Assembly (NCBI GenBank): GCA_024304985.1
Contig: JAMWZC010000006.1
Coordinates: 124,001 to 188,000, forward strand
Reading direction: 5' to 3'
DNA: 64,000 nucleotides
Source of the DNA: Paracoccaceae bacterium
Lineage (GTDB): Bacteria > Pseudomonadota > Alphaproteobacteria > Rhodobacterales > Rhodobacteraceae
The translations under genes were made by a program, and so were the position numbers. Positions 43,406 to 53,062 of the stretch are shown in pieces. The notes under the pieces were generated by a model. That model worked only from the letters and a program-made list of their open reading frames with translations. It made no database searches and was not told the DNA's origin. Every line of letters begins with the position of its first letter. The first letter of the stretch is position 1.

Positions 43406-44152
43406 ATGCTGAATGAGAAAACCGTGTCTCACTCGGTCGAGTGTGGCGATTGCCCTATCAGACACAGAGCGGTTTGCGCGCGTTGCGAAAGCGACGAACT
43501 CGAACGGCTGGAAGAGATCAAATACTACCGATCCTTTGAAGCAGGTCAGACCGTGATCTGGTCCGGTGACCGGATGGATTTCGTAGGCTCGGTCGTGACA
43601 GGCATCGCAACGCTGACCCAGACGATGGAGGATGGCCGCACCCAGATGGTGGGGCTGTTGTTGCCTTCGGATTTCGTGGGACGTCCGGGGCGTGAAGGTT
43701 CGGCCTATGACGTGGTTGCCACCACCGATCTGGTGATGTGCTGCTTCCGCAAGAAACCCTTCGAAGCCTTGATGGAGCGCACGCCCCATATCGCCCATCG
43801 CCTGTTGGAGATGACGCTGGACGAGCTGGATGCAGCGCGGGAGTGGATGCTGGTGCTGGGACGCAAGACTGCGCGCGAAAAGATCGCCTCGCTTCTGACG
43901 ATCATCGCGCGGCGTGACGCGTCGCTGAAACTGCAAACCCCCAAAGGATCCATGGTCTTTGATCTGCCGCTGACCCGGGAGGCGATGGCCGACTATCTGG
44001 GCCTGACGCTGGAAACGGTCAGCCGCCAGATTTCAGCGCTCAAGCGGGATGGCGTGATCTCACTACAGGGCAAGCGGCATGTGACCGTGCCGGATTTCGG
44101 ACGCCTTCTGGAAGAAGCAGGCGACGACAGCGATGGCGGAATGCTGGCCTGA
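43406..44152 (+). CDS. fnrL: Crp/Fnr family oxygen regulator FnrL
   Basis: A 248-residue anaerobic regulator. Cysteines 13, 16, 24 and 27 are at the N-terminus and Cys112/113 in the beta-roll; four of these would hold the oxygen-sensitive [4Fe-4S] cluster. The C-terminal helix-turn-helix has EAMADYLGLTLETVSRQISA, where E-T-V-S-R is the FNR recognition sequence for TTGAT half-sites. It is flanked by hemN, usp and cco genes, most of which carry matching sites. It is probably autoregulated from the shared 33-66 bp hemN/fnrL region. Confidence 0.97.
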   Translation: MLNEKTVSHSVECGDCPIRHRAVCARCESDELERLEEIKYYRSFEAGQTVIWSGDRMDFVGSVVTGIATLTQTMEDGRTQMVGLLLPSDFVGRPGREGSAYDVVATTDLVMCCFRKKPFEALMERTPHIAHRLLEMTLDELDAAREWMLVLGRKTAREKIASLLTIIARRDASLKLQTPKGSMVFDLPLTREAMADYLGLTLETVSRQISALKRDGVISLQGKRHVTVPDFGRLLEEAGDDSDGGMLA

Positions 44153-44169
44153 CACGGGCCGGATGACGA

Positions 44170-44201
44170 AAGGCGCGACTGGCAACCGCCAGCCGCGCCT
44201 T
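44170..44201. terminator. Bidirectional terminator between fnrL and usp
   Basis: AAGGCGCG-A-CTGGC / GCCAG-C-CGCGCCTT around loop AACC forms a 13-bp stem with one mismatch in the convergent gap. TTT follows on the minus strand. Confidence 0.8.
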
Positions 44202-44206
44202 GTCAT

Positions 44207-45046
44207 TCAATGTGCAAGAAACACCGGGATCTTGGCATGCTCCAGCATGTTGCGCGTGGCACCACCAAGAATCGCCTCGCGGAAGCGCGAGTGGCCGTAG
44301 GCGCCCATCACGATCATGTCCGCCTCGACATCCGCGGCATGGCGCATCAGGACATCCGACACGCGCGGCAGGGTCTTGGACAGGACGTCAATTTCGCAAT
44401 TGACCCCGTGACGGGACAGGTATTGTGACAGCAAGCCGCCGGGATCTGACCGTGTCGGGCTGTGAACCGGCGGGTCGATCACCACGATCCGCACGATATC
44501 GGCCTGTATCAAAAGGGGCAGGGCGGTGCGGGCAGCTTCCAACGCCTCGTCGCTTTCGTTCCAGGCCAGCAGAATACGCTGAGGCGCGGTGACGATCTGT
44601 CCGGCCTCGGGCACCATCAGGACCGGGGCCGCCCCGTCGAACATCGCGGATTCCAGAATCGGTTCCAGTTCGACGCCGCGTTTTTCCCCATAAGGTTTCG
44701 GCAGGATCACCAGATCCGAGAAGCGCGCCCGCTGAGCGACGTGTCGCCCCATATCGGCCAGTTGCGCGACGCCGCTGTCCAGACCCCAGCGCACGTCGCT
44801 GGCCTCAAGGATCTTGCGCACATGCGCTTCAACCGCGCGCGCCTCGTCCTGGGCGCGTGTGATCGTCTCTTGCAGGATCAGCGCATTGGCTCCGGCATAG
44901 TAGAAGCCGGTCTGCGTGCGATCCAGACCCATGCACAATACGTCCAGATGGGCATCCCAAGCTGTCGCCATGGCGATTGCCTGATCCAGTACGGGACCCG
45001 CCAGCGCGGTATCCGTTATCACCGAAAACAATGTCTTGTACGCCAT
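44207..45046 (-). CDS. Universal stress protein, tandem UspA domains
   Basis: A 279-residue protein with two UspA-like halves. The second ends with the nucleotide-loop motif IVMGAYGHSRFREAILGGATRNML, which matches the ATP-binding G-x2-G-x9-G(S/T) class. The first half (MAYKTLFSVITD start) lacks a clear equivalent. ATG 45046 follows AAAGGAGAGTGAC; the longer frame is rejected. It is divergent from ccoN, with two FNR sites between them, a common place for usp genes in alphaproteobacteria. Likely induced in low oxygen; the molecular role is unknown. Confidence 0.93.
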   Translation of the reverse strand: MAYKTLFSVITDTALAGPVLDQAIAMATAWDAHLDVLCMGLDRTQTGFYYAGANALILQETITRAQDEARAVEAHVRKILEASDVRWGLDSGVAQLADMGRHVAQRARFSDLVILPKPYGEKRGVELEPILESAMFDGAAPVLMVPEAGQIVTAPQRILLAWNESDEALEAARTALPLLIQADIVRIVVIDPPVHSPTRSDPGGLLSQYLSRHGVNCEIDVLSKTLPRVSDVLMRHAADVEADMIVMGAYGHSRFREAILGGATRNMLEHAKIPVFLAH

Positions 45047-45105
45047 GTCACTCTCCTTTGAAGTCCAGTCATGACCCTCACTACCATGTCGGGACTGCCG
45101 CCACT

Positions 45106-45119
45106 TTGACACGCGTCAA
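45106..45119. promoter_or_regulatory. FNR-type site 1 between usp and ccoN
   Basis: TTGAC-ACGC-GTCAA, extended to a 16-bp palindrome by flanking T and A. It is 60 bp from the usp ATG and 126 bp from the ccoN ATG, so it probably serves usp. Confidence 0.85.
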
Positions 45120-45137
45120 AGACGCAGCGTTCCAGCC

Positions 45138-45151
45138 TTGACACAGATCAA
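45138..45151. promoter_or_regulatory. FNR-type site 2 between usp and ccoN
   Basis: TTGAC-ACAG-ATCAA, about 32 bp (three helical turns) from site 1 and 94 bp before the ccoN ATG. It is probably the activating site for ccoNOQP. Confidence 0.87.
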
Positions 45152-45244
45152 GGCGATCCAGACCGCAAGACCGCATGACTGACCCAGTCTGGAGAACCCC
45201 CGCGATCAACACGAATCATCGGGACAGGACAAAAGGGACGCAAA

Positions 45245-46849
45245 ATGTTGAATTATATCAAGCTGATCGTGCTTGGCCTTATCACGCTGTTCGCGCTGAT
45301 TGCGGCCAATTTCGCACGTGACCTGGCCTATCTGGTGAACGCCCTGATCGTGGCGGCCGCAGCGGGCGGGGTCTTTCTCTGGGTCTTGCGAGGGATCGAC
45401 GAACCCGTCGTGAAGCGCGATCTGTCCGGAGAATACATGGACGGCGTCGTGCGCGCCGGTGTGATCGCCACTGCCGGGTGGGGGGTTGTCGGGTTTCTGG
45501 TGGGCGTGATCATCGCCTTTCAGCTTGCTTTCCCGGTGCTCAACTTCGAATGGGCGCAGGGCTATCTGAACTTTGGACGGCTGCGCCCGCTGCATACATC
45601 GGCGGTGATTTTCGCCTTTGGCGGCAACGCGCTGATCGCGACCTCGTTCTATGTGGTCCAGCGCACAAGCGCCGCGCGCCTGTGGGGCGGTAACCTCGCG
45701 TGGTTCGTCTTCTGGGGCTATCAGCTGGTGATTGTTCTGGCGGCAACCGGCTATCTGCTGGGCGCGACACAGTCCAAGGAGTATGCCGAGCCCGAATGGT
45801 ATGTGGACTGGTGGCTGACCATCGTCTGGCTGGCCTATCTGGCGGTGTTCATGGGCACGCTGGTCAAGCGCAAGGAACCCCACATCTATGTGGCCAACTG
45901 GTTCTACCTGTCCTTCATCATCACCGTGGCGATGCTGCATGTGGTCAACAACCTCAGCATTCCGGTGTCGCTCCTCGGTTCCAAGTCCGTGCAGGTCTTC
46001 TCGGGCGTGCAGGATGCGATGGTGCAGTGGTGGTATGGCCACAACGCGGTTGGCTTCTTCCTGACGGCCGGTTTCCTTGGCATGATGTATTACTTCGTGC
46101 CGAAGCAGGCCGAACGCCCCGTCTTCAGCTATAAACTGTCGATCATCCACTTCTGGGCGCTGATCTTCATCTATATCTGGGCCGGTCCGCACCATCTGCA
46201 CTACACGGCGCTGCCGGATTGGGCATCGACCCTTGGCATGGTGTTCTCGATCGTGCTGTGGATGCCGTCCTGGGGTGGCATGATCAACGGTCTGATGACG
46301 CTGTCCGGCGCATGGGACAAGCTGCGCACCGATCCGATCATCCGCATGATGGTCATCTCGGTGGGTTTCTACGGGATGTCCACCTTTGAGGGTCCCATGA
46401 TGTCGATCCGCGCGGTGAACTCCTTGTCGCACTACACGGACTGGACCATTGGCCATGTGCACTCGGGTGCGCTGGGCTGGAACGGCATGATCACCTTCGG
46501 CGCGCTCTACTTCCTTGTGCCGAAACTGTGGAACCGTGAACGGCTTTACAGCCTCAGCCTTGTCTCCTGGCACTTCTGGTTGGCGACCATCGGAATCATT
46601 CTCTACGCCGCCGCCATGTGGGTGACCGGGATCATGGAGGGCCTGATGTGGCGCGAAGTCGATGCCAACGGTTTCCTGGTGAACAGCTTTGCCGACACCG
46701 TGGCCGCCAAATTCCCGATGTATGTGGTGCGCGGTCTGGGCGGGGTCATGTTCCTCACCGGTGCCATCATCATGTGCTACAACCTCTGGATGACTGTGAA
46801 AAGCGCGCCGGCTGTCAAATCCGCGCACGCCGCAGTCCCGGCTGAATAA
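45245..46849 (+). CDS. ccoN: cbb3-type cytochrome c oxidase subunit I
   Basis: The 534-residue catalytic core of the high-affinity cbb3 oxidase, with about 12 membrane helices, low-spin haem b and the haem b3-CuB site. Conserved histidine segments are visible: [17 protein letters not shown] (helix II region), [18 protein letters not shown] (CuB ligand helix) and [10 protein letters not shown]. The start follows AAAGGGACGCAAA. It heads ccoNOQP, all within 15 nt of one another, behind two FNR sites. It supports respiration at low oxygen. Confidence 0.98.
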   Translation: MLNYIKLIVLGLITLFALIAANFARDLAYLVNALIVAAAAGGVFLWVLRGIDEPVVKRDLSGEYMDGVVRAGVIATAGWGVVGFLVGVIIAFQLAFPVLNFEWAQGYLNFGRLRPLHTSAVIFAFGGNALIATSFYVVQRTSAARLWGGNLAWFVFWGYQLVIVLAATGYLLGATQSKEYAEPEWYVDWWLTIVWLAYLAVFMGTLVKRKEPHIYVANWFYLSFIITVAMLHVVNNLSIPVSLLGSKSVQVFSGVQDAMVQWWYGHNAVGFFLTAGFLGMMYYFVPKQAERPVFSYKLSIIHFWALIFIYIWAGPHHLHYTALPDWASTLGMVFSIVLWMPSWGGMINGLMTLSGAWDKLRTDPIIRMMVISVGFYGMSTFEGPMMSIRAVNSLSHYTDWTIGHVHSGALGWNGMITFGALYFLVPKLWNRERLYSLSLVSWHFWLATIGIILYAAAMWVTGIMEGLMWREVDANGFLVNSFADTVAAKFPMYVVRGLGGVMFLTGAIIMCYNLWMTVKSAPAVKSAHAAVPAE

Positions 46850-46863
46850 GGAGGGCCGGACCA

Positions 46864-47589
46864 ATGGCAATTCTCGACAAACACGCCGTTCTTGAAAAGA
46901 ACGTCACGCTCTTGGCCATCTTCGCCTTCCTTGTGGTGACTGTGGGCGGGATCGTGCAGATCGCCCCGCTGTTCTGGCTGGAAAACACCATCGAGGATGT
47001 AGAGGGCGTGCGCCCCTACTCTCCGCTGGAACTGGCCGGGCGTGACATCTACATCCGTGAAGGGTGCTATGTCTGCCACAGCCAGATGATCCGCCCGATG
47101 CGCGACGAGGTGGAACGCTATGGCCACTACAGCCTCGCTGCGGAAAGCAAGTACGACCACCCGTTCCAGTGGGGCTCCAAGCGCACCGGACCGGATCTGG
47201 CCCGTGTCGGCGGGCGCTACTCGGACAGCTGGCACGTGGATCACCTGCGTGACCCGCAATCGGTGGTGCCGGAATCCGTGATGCCGAAATACGGCTTTCT
47301 GGAAAACCGGCTGATCGATGGTGAGTATATCCAGGACCTTCTGGAAACCCACCGGATGATCGGTGTGCCCTATACAGACGACATGATCGCGAACGCCCGC
47401 GCCGACTTTGCGGTGCAGGCCGATCCTGACGGTGACTGGGACGGTCTGGTGGAACGCTATCCCGGCGCGCAGGTGCGCAACTTCGACGCTCAGCCCGGGA
47501 TCTCCGAGACCGATGCGCTGATCGCCTATCTTCAGATGTTGGGCACCTTGGTCGATTTCTCGACCTTCACGCCCGATGCAAGCCGGTAA
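46864..47589 (+). CDS. ccoO: cbb3-type oxidase monohaem subunit
   Basis: A 241-residue membrane-anchored cytochrome c. One N-terminal membrane helix ([20 protein letters not shown]) is followed by a periplasmic domain. The haem site is [11 protein letters not shown] at about residues 70-80. The axial Met is probably in VMPKYGF. It passes electrons from CcoP to CcoN. It lies 15 nt after ccoN and 13 nt before ccoQ; AGGAGGGCC precedes the ATG. Confidence 0.97.
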   Translation: MAILDKHAVLEKNVTLLAIFAFLVVTVGGIVQIAPLFWLENTIEDVEGVRPYSPLELAGRDIYIREGCYVCHSQMIRPMRDEVERYGHYSLAAESKYDHPFQWGSKRTGPDLARVGGRYSDSWHVDHLRDPQSVVPESVMPKYGFLENRLIDGEYIQDLLETHRMIGVPYTDDMIANARADFAVQADPDGDWDGLVERYPGAQVRNFDAQPGISETDALIAYLQMLGTLVDFSTFTPDASR

Positions 47590-47601
47590 GGGGGACGACA
47601 G

Positions 47602-47811
47602 ATGGAAACCTATTCCCTTCTGCGCGAATTCGCCGACAGCTGGATGCTTCTTGCGCTGTTCCTGTTCTTTATAGGGGTCGTCCTGTTCGTGATGCGCCCC
47701 GGCAGCAGCAAGACCTATCGCGACGTCGCCGATATCCCGTTCCGGCATGAAGACAAACCCGCCGCCGCAGGGGACATACCTGCACGCGCCCGTGACGCCA
47801 AGGAGGCGTGA
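47602..47811 (+). CDS. ccoQ: cbb3-type oxidase subunit CcoQ
   Basis: A 69-residue single-helix membrane protein. Residues about 5-35 form the membrane segment ([27 protein letters not shown]) and the rest is a short charged tail. CcoQ stabilises the oxidase complex in air. Small size, position between ccoO and ccoP, and composition fix the assignment. Its stop codon is 5 nt from the ccoP start. Confidence 0.95.
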   Translation: METYSLLREFADSWMLLALFLFFIGVVLFVMRPGSSKTYRDVADIPFRHEDKPAAAGDIPARARDAKEA

Positions 47812-47815
47812 GGAC

Positions 47816-48691
47816 ATGGCAAAGCAACCGCAGAAATCCACAAAGAAGCCCGACGTGGACACGACGGGCCACAGCTGGGACGGGATCGAGGAGTTCAACA
47901 ACCCGCTGCCGCGCTGGTGGCTCTGGACCTTCTACGCCACGATCTTCTGGGCCGTTCTCTATACCATCGCCTATCCGGCCTGGCCGGGGATCAAGGCGGC
48001 GACACCCGGCCTGCTGGGCTGGTCTACCCGCGCGAATGTCCAGACCGAGATCGAGGCCGCCGAAGCGGCCAATGCCCAGATCAACACGCAACTGGCATCG
48101 GTCGAACTGACAGCGATCGCCGATGATCCCGAGCTGCGCGGCTATGCCACCTCGGCCGGGGCTGCCGTGTTCCGCACTTGGTGCGCACAGTGCCACGGTT
48201 CGGGTGCAGCAGGCGTTGCCGCATCCGGCTATCCGAACCTGCTGGACGATGACTGGCTTTGGGGTGGTGACATCGAGGCCATTCACACAACAATCGCGCA
48301 TGGCATCCGGAACGAGGAAGATCCCGACGCCCGTTGGTCCCAGATGCCTGCCTTCGGCGACATTCTGGCGTCCGAGGAGATCGACCAGGTGGTGAACTAT
48401 GTCATGTCGCTGTCGGGAACGCCGCAGGATGCGTCCTTGGTCGAAGCCGGGGCAACGGTCTATGCCGACAACTGTGCCTCTTGCCATATGGATGACGGCA
48501 CGGGTGATCGTGCGCAGGGGGCACCGAACCTGACCGACGCGATCTGGCTCTATGGCGGTTCGCACGAGACGCTGATGCAGACCGTGACCTATTCGCGCTT
48601 CGGCGTGATGCCCTCTTGGACAAACCGTCTGAGCGAGGCCGAGATCCGCGCGGTCGCGACTTACGTCCACCAACTGGGTGGCGGCGAGTAA
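47816..48691 (+). CDS. ccoP: cbb3-type oxidase dihaem subunit
   Basis: A 291-residue membrane-anchored dihaem cytochrome c. The cytoplasmic N-terminus [17 protein letters not shown] precedes the membrane segment. The haem motifs are CAQCHGSG (about residue 122) and CASCHMDDG (about 221). It takes electrons from soluble or anchored cytochromes and hands them to CcoO. ATG 47816 follows AAGGAGGCGTGAGGAC; the upstream in-frame codons overlap ccoQ and are rejected. The transcript then enters a stack of three stem-loops. Confidence 0.97.
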   Translation: MAKQPQKSTKKPDVDTTGHSWDGIEEFNNPLPRWWLWTFYATIFWAVLYTIAYPAWPGIKAATPGLLGWSTRANVQTEIEAAEAANAQINTQLASVELTAIADDPELRGYATSAGAAVFRTWCAQCHGSGAAGVAASGYPNLLDDDWLWGGDIEAIHTTIAHGIRNEEDPDARWSQMPAFGDILASEEIDQVVNYVMSLSGTPQDASLVEAGATVYADNCASCHMDDGTGDRAQGAPNLTDAIWLYGGSHETLMQTVTYSRFGVMPSWTNRLSEAEIRAVATYVHQLGGGE

Positions 48692-48706
48692 CCGCCCACA
48701 AGAGAC

Positions 48707-48830
48707 ACCCATGGGCGACACAAACGCCCATGGGTCGGTGCCGACCTTCCGTCCTGTTCGCGCGTTTCCTGGAAGGTCGGCGCCATCTGATCCCGAAACG
48801 GCCCATAGCGCAAGTCTGTGGGCCGTTTCG
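48707..48830 (+). terminator. Three consecutive stem-loops between ccoP and ccoG
   Basis: Stem 1: ACCCATGGGCG (48707-48717) / CGCCCATGGGT (48725-48735). Stem 2: GGTGCCGACCTTCC (48737-48750) / GGAAGGTCGGCGCC (48771-48784), one G-U pair. Stem 3: CGAAACGGCCCA (48794-48805) / TGGGCCGTTTCG (48819-48830). None ends in a T-run. They may stop transcription with Rho or protect the ccoNOQP 3' end. Confidence 0.7.
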
Positions 48831-48881
48831 CATCACGGTGCCGTGCTCTCGTGTCGAATAGATACCCCGCAGATGCAATAA

Positions 48882-48895
48882 TTGATGCAGGTCAA
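48882..48895. promoter_or_regulatory. FNR-type site before ccoG
   Basis: TTGAT-GCAG-GTCAA, 65 bp before the chosen ccoG GTG start. It gives ccoGHIS its own oxygen-controlled promoter. Confidence 0.85.
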
Positions 48896-48959
48896 GGTTG
48901 CCGATCGCCTTCCCTGTGACAAAGGGCAAAACGCAGATCATTGCCGGAGCGATTCCCCC

Positions 48960-50396
48960 GTGTCCCAGACTGAACCCGAAGTCCCGCCAAGCCTCTATGC
49001 CGCACGCGAACCGATCTTTCCGCGTCGTGTCTCGGGCAAGTTCCGCAATCTGAAATGGGTCATCATGGCCGTGACTTTGGGGATCTATTACCTGACGCCC
49101 TGGATTCGCTGGGACCGTGGCCCGAACCTGCCGGATCAGGCTGTCCTGATCGACCTTGCCAACCGGCGCTTCTTTTTCTTCTGGATCGAGATATGGCCGC
49201 ATGAATTCTATTTCATCGCGGGCCTTCTGGTCATGGCTGGGCTGGGGCTGTTCCTGTTCACCTCGGCACTGGGCCGAGTCTGGTGCGGTTATGCCTGCCC
49301 GCAGACCGTCTGGACCGATCTGTTTATCCTGGTGGAGCGCTGGATAGAAGGGGATCGCAATGCACGCCTGCGACTGCACCGGCAAGAGAAGTGGGACCTT
49401 CGCAAGGCGCGGCTACGACTGACGAAATGGACAAGCTGGTTCCTGATCGGTCTGGCGACAGGCGGGGCCTGGGTGTTCTATTTCACCGACGCCCCCACTC
49501 TGGCGCGTGATCTGGTGACGCTGAACGCCCATCCCGTCGCCTATACGACCATGCTGATCCTGACGATGACGACCTTTTTCTTCGGCGGTTTCGCGCGCGA
49601 GCAGATCTGTATCTATGCCTGCCCATGGCCCCGCATTCAGGCAGCCATGATGGACGAGGATACGCTGACCGTCGCCTATCGGGAATGGCGGGGCGAGCCG
49701 CGTGGCAAGCTGACAAAGGGCGACGCGGCCCAGACGCAGGGCGATTGCATTGACTGCATGGCCTGCGTCAACGTCTGCCCGATGGGGATCGACATCCGCG
49801 ACGGCCAGCAGATGGAGTGCATCACCTGCGCGCTGTGCATCGACGCCTGCGATGATGTGATGGACAAGATCGGCAAGCCGCGCGGATTGATCGACTATAT
49901 GGCTTTGACGGACGAGACGGCGGAACGCGCGGGCAGCCAGCCCACGCCGATCTGGAAGCATGTCCTGCGCCCGCGCACGATGCTTTATACCGCGCTGTGG
50001 TCCCTTGTTGGTGTCGGTCTTGTCGTGGCGCTGTTCATCCGCTCGGATATCGAGATGACCGTGGCCCCGATCCGCAACCCGACCTTCGTGGTGCTGTCGG
50101 ATGGCTCGATCCGCAACACCTATGACGTGCGCTTGCTGAACAAGCAGGGCGAGGACCGGCCGTTCAAGGTCACCGTGGTCGCGGATCAACCGCTTGAGGT
50201 CACGCTGGAATCCGTCGAAGGTGATACTGTCATGGTCCCCGCCGACACGACGTTCCTGCAGCGGGTCTATGTCGTTGCCGCGTCCGACAGCGGTGCTGCC
50301 AGCAGTGAGCGTGTCGATATCCGCCTCTGGGTCGAGGACCTGACCAATGGCGAGCGCGTCTACAAGGACACCATCTTCAACGGAAGGGATAACTGA
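48960..50396 (+). CDS. ccoG: cbb3 oxidase assembly protein CcoG (RdxA/FixG)
   Basis: A 478-residue membrane iron-sulfur protein, a cupric reductase feeding copper to the oxidase. Several membrane helices flank WCGYACPQTVWTD and a double [4Fe-4S] ferredoxin region (CIDCMACVNVCPMG and CITCALCIDACDD). A periplasmic Ig-like domain forms the C-terminus. The open frame runs back across the FNR site, so I chose GTG 48960 (after GGAGCGATTCCCCC), which gives the family N-terminus before PSLYAAREPIFPRR. It is first of ccoGHIS, 2 nt before ccoH. Confidence 0.93.
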   Translation: MSQTEPEVPPSLYAAREPIFPRRVSGKFRNLKWVIMAVTLGIYYLTPWIRWDRGPNLPDQAVLIDLANRRFFFFWIEIWPHEFYFIAGLLVMAGLGLFLFTSALGRVWCGYACPQTVWTDLFILVERWIEGDRNARLRLHRQEKWDLRKARLRLTKWTSWFLIGLATGGAWVFYFTDAPTLARDLVTLNAHPVAYTTMLILTMTTFFFGGFAREQICIYACPWPRIQAAMMDEDTLTVAYREWRGEPRGKLTKGDAAQTQGDCIDCMACVNVCPMGIDIRDGQQMECITCALCIDACDDVMDKIGKPRGLIDYMALTDETAERAGSQPTPIWKHVLRPRTMLYTALWSLVGVGLVVALFIRSDIEMTVAPIRNPTFVVLSDGSIRNTYDVRLLNKQGEDRPFKVTVVADQPLEVTLESVEGDTVMVPADTTFLQRVYVVAASDSGAASSERVDIRLWVEDLTNGERVYKDTIFNGRDN

Positions 50397-50398
50397 CC

Positions 50399-50854
50399 AT
50401 GACCAAGGAACTGACAGGTCGCCATGTTCTGATGATCTTCTGCGGAGCCTTCGGCATCATCATCGGGGTGAATCTTCTTCTGGCCTGGTCCGCAGTCAGC
50501 ACCTTTCCGGGGCTTGAAGTGAAGAACTCCTACGTCGCCAGCCAGCAATTCGACGAGCGCAAGGCCGCGCAGGAGGCGCTGGGATGGACGGTCCGCGCCG
50601 ATGCCGCAGAGGGAGAAGTGATCCTGCGTTTCACGGATGCCCAAGGCTTGCCCGTGCGGGTCGGTGCGCTGGATGCCGTGGTGGGGCGCGCGACGCATGT
50701 GGCCGATGACATCCGCCCCGAGTTCATCTTCGACGGTGTGGCCTATGTCGCGCCGGTCCATCTGGCCGATGGCAACTGGAACATCCGCCTGACGGCCCTT
50801 GCCGAGAATGGCACCCAGTTCTCGCAACGCGTCATTCTCCACGTCAAACGCTGA
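50399..50854 (+). CDS. ccoH: cbb3 oxidase assembly protein CcoH (FixH)
   Basis: A 151-residue protein with one N-terminal membrane helix (VLMIFCGAFGIIIGVNLLLAW) and a periplasmic beta-sandwich. CcoH stays attached to the cbb3 complex and is needed for its assembly. Location between ccoG and ccoI and the conserved SYVASQQFDERKAAQ segment support it. It starts 2 nt after ccoG. Confidence 0.94.
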   Translation: MTKELTGRHVLMIFCGAFGIIIGVNLLLAWSAVSTFPGLEVKNSYVASQQFDERKAAQEALGWTVRADAAEGEVILRFTDAQGLPVRVGALDAVVGRATHVADDIRPEFIFDGVAYVAPVHLADGNWNIRLTALAENGTQFSQRVILHVKR

Positions 50855-50871
50855 GCTGAAAGGTTCGCATC

Positions 50872-53058
50872 ATGACCGCCGCCATTCGCCCCTCGATTTC
50901 GGCCTGTCCTGCCTGTGTCGCCGCACCCGGCGCGCAGGCGCTGGCCGAGCAGGGATTGCACAAGGATGCCCGCATTGCGCTGTCATTGCCGACCATCCAC
51001 TGTTCGGCCTGCATCTCGACAGTCGAGCGGAGTCTGGCCGCCGTCCCGGGCGTCAAGTCGGCGCGCGTGAACCTTACCCTCAAGCGCGCCACCATCGAGG
51101 CCGAGGCGGGCGTCACACCCGACCAACTGGTCACGTTGCTGCAGCAAACGGGCTATGAGGCGCATGAACTGGACGCGGGCACACTGTCTCTGACCCAGAA
51201 TGACAAGGTGGGCCGCGATCTGCTGATGCGCATGGCCGTGTCGGGCTTTGCCATGATGAATGTGATGCTGCTGTCAGTGGCCGTCTGGTCCGGTGCCACT
51301 GATGCCACGCGGGATCTGTTTCACTGGATTTCCGCCGCGATCGCGCTGCCCACGCTCGCCTTCTCGGGTGTGCCCTTCTACAAAAGCGCGTGGTCGGCCC
51401 TGCGGGTGCGCCGGTCCAACATGGATGTCCCGATCGTGACGGCGCTGCTATTGGCTGTGGTTGCCTCGATCTGGGAAACGGCGCTTTCTGGCCATCATGC
51501 CTATTTCGACGCCGCCGTGGCACTGGTCTTCTTCCTGTTGACCGGACGCTATCTGGACCACCGCACCCGTGCCATCGCGCGCTCCGCCGCGCAGGAGTTG
51601 TCCGCGCTCGAAGTGCCGCGTGCCACCGCGCTGCGGGATGGGGCCGAGGTGGTCATGCCCGTGGCCGACCTGCGCATCGGGGACCTGATCCTCGTGCGGC
51701 CCGGCGGGCGGATGCCTGTGGATGGCGTGATCACCGAGGGCCGCTCCGAGATCGACCGCTCTCTCCTGACGGGCGAAACGCTGCCCGTCTTTGCCGAACC
51801 GGGCCGTCCCGTCAGCGCGGGCGAGGTCAACCTGACCGGGCCCTTGACCATCAGGGCCACGGCGGTCGGGCGCGAAACATCGTTGCACCGCATGGCCGAT
51901 CTGGTGGCCATCGCCGAAAGTGGCCGCTCGCGCTATACGTCGCTGGCGGACAGCACGGCGAAATATTACACACCCGGCGTTCTGTTCCTGTCGGTGGCCA
52001 GTTTCATCGGGTGGTATCTGTATTCCGCCGACATGCGCACCGCGTTGAACATTGCCGCTGCCGTGCTGATCATCACCTGCCCTTGTGCGCTGGGTCTGGC
52101 GGTGCCTGCGGTGACGACGGCCGCTTCGGGCAAGCTGTTCCGCCGGGGCATGCTGATCAAGGACGCCACCGCGCTTGAGCGGCTGGCCAAGGTGGATACG
52201 GTCGTTTTCGACAAGACAGGCACGCTTACTGCGGGAACGCCGGAACTGGTCAATCTGAGCGATCACAGCCCCCGTGATCTGGCCATCGCGCTGGCGCTGG
52301 CCGAGGGGTCTTCGCATCCGCTGTCGGTCTCTCTGGCGGCTGCGGCACGCGCGGCGGGAATCGCGCCCGCACCCATTACCGAACTGACCGAAGTGCCGGG
52401 CTACGGCACCAAAGGGCTTTGGCAGGGACAGCCCGTCCGGTTGGGGCGCGCGTCTTGGACAGGGGCCGTGCCGGGGGCCGAGACTGCGGCATGGCTTGCC
52501 ATCGGAACGGAAACGCCGCGCGCCTTTACCTTCACCGACCGTCTACGCCCCGGCGCTGCCGAGGCGGTGCGCAACCTGATGGCCAAGGGCATACGTGTCC
52601 TGCTGATCTCGGGCGACAGCGCCGCCGTTGTCGAGGCCTTGGCCCGGCGTCTGGGCATTCCCGAATGGTTGGCTGAATCCCTGCCTGCGGAAAAGGCCGC
52701 CCGCATCACCGCGCTACAAGACGAAGGGCGGCATGTGCTGATGGTGGGGGATGGCCTGAACGATACCGCCGCGCTGACGGCGGCCAATGTCTCGATTTCG
52801 CCCGCCTCGGCGCTGGATGCGGCGCGCGTGGCCTCGGATATCGTGTTGCTGGGCAGCGACCTGTCGCCCATTGCCGATGCGGTGACAACCGCCCAATCCG
52901 CCGTGCGGCGCATCCGCGAGAATTTCAACATCGCCACTCTCTACAACGTGATCGCAGTGCCGATCGCCATCGCCGGGTTCGCCACGCCGCTGGTGGCCGC
53001 TCTGGCCATGTCCTCCTCGTCGATCACCGTGGCCCTCAATGCAATAAGGCTCAAGTGA
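50872..53058 (+). CDS. ccoI: Copper-translocating P-type ATPase CcoI (FixI)
   Basis: A 728-residue P1B ATPase that exports copper to the periplasm for cbb3 assembly. An N-terminal Cys pair (CPAC, residues 12-15) precedes the metal-binding domain motif Cys44-x-x-Cys47. The membrane CPC metal site is Cys403-Pro-Cys405. The phosphorylated Asp447 is in DKTGTLT, and SHPLS and GDGLNDTAAL are the nucleotide and hinge motifs. It lies 17 nt after ccoH and 4 nt before ccoS. Confidence 0.97.
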   Translation: MTAAIRPSISACPACVAAPGAQALAEQGLHKDARIALSLPTIHCSACISTVERSLAAVPGVKSARVNLTLKRATIEAEAGVTPDQLVTLLQQTGYEAHELDAGTLSLTQNDKVGRDLLMRMAVSGFAMMNVMLLSVAVWSGATDATRDLFHWISAAIALPTLAFSGVPFYKSAWSALRVRRSNMDVPIVTALLLAVVASIWETALSGHHAYFDAAVALVFFLLTGRYLDHRTRAIARSAAQELSALEVPRATALRDGAEVVMPVADLRIGDLILVRPGGRMPVDGVITEGRSEIDRSLLTGETLPVFAEPGRPVSAGEVNLTGPLTIRATAVGRETSLHRMADLVAIAESGRSRYTSLADSTAKYYTPGVLFLSVASFIGWYLYSADMRTALNIAAAVLIITCPCALGLAVPAVTTAASGKLFRRGMLIKDATALERLAKVDTVVFDKTGTLTAGTPELVNLSDHSPRDLAIALALAEGSSHPLSVSLAAAARAAGIAPAPITELTEVPGYGTKGLWQGQPVRLGRASWTGAVPGAETAAWLAIGTETPRAFTFTDRLRPGAAEAVRNLMAKGIRVLLISGDSAAVVEALARRLGIPEWLAESLPAEKAARITALQDEGRHVLMVGDGLNDTAALTAANVSISPASALDAARVASDIVLLGSDLSPIADAVTTAQSAVRRIRENFNIATLYNVIAVPIAIAGFATPLVAALAMSSSSITVALNAIRLK

Positions 53059-53062
53059 TCCG

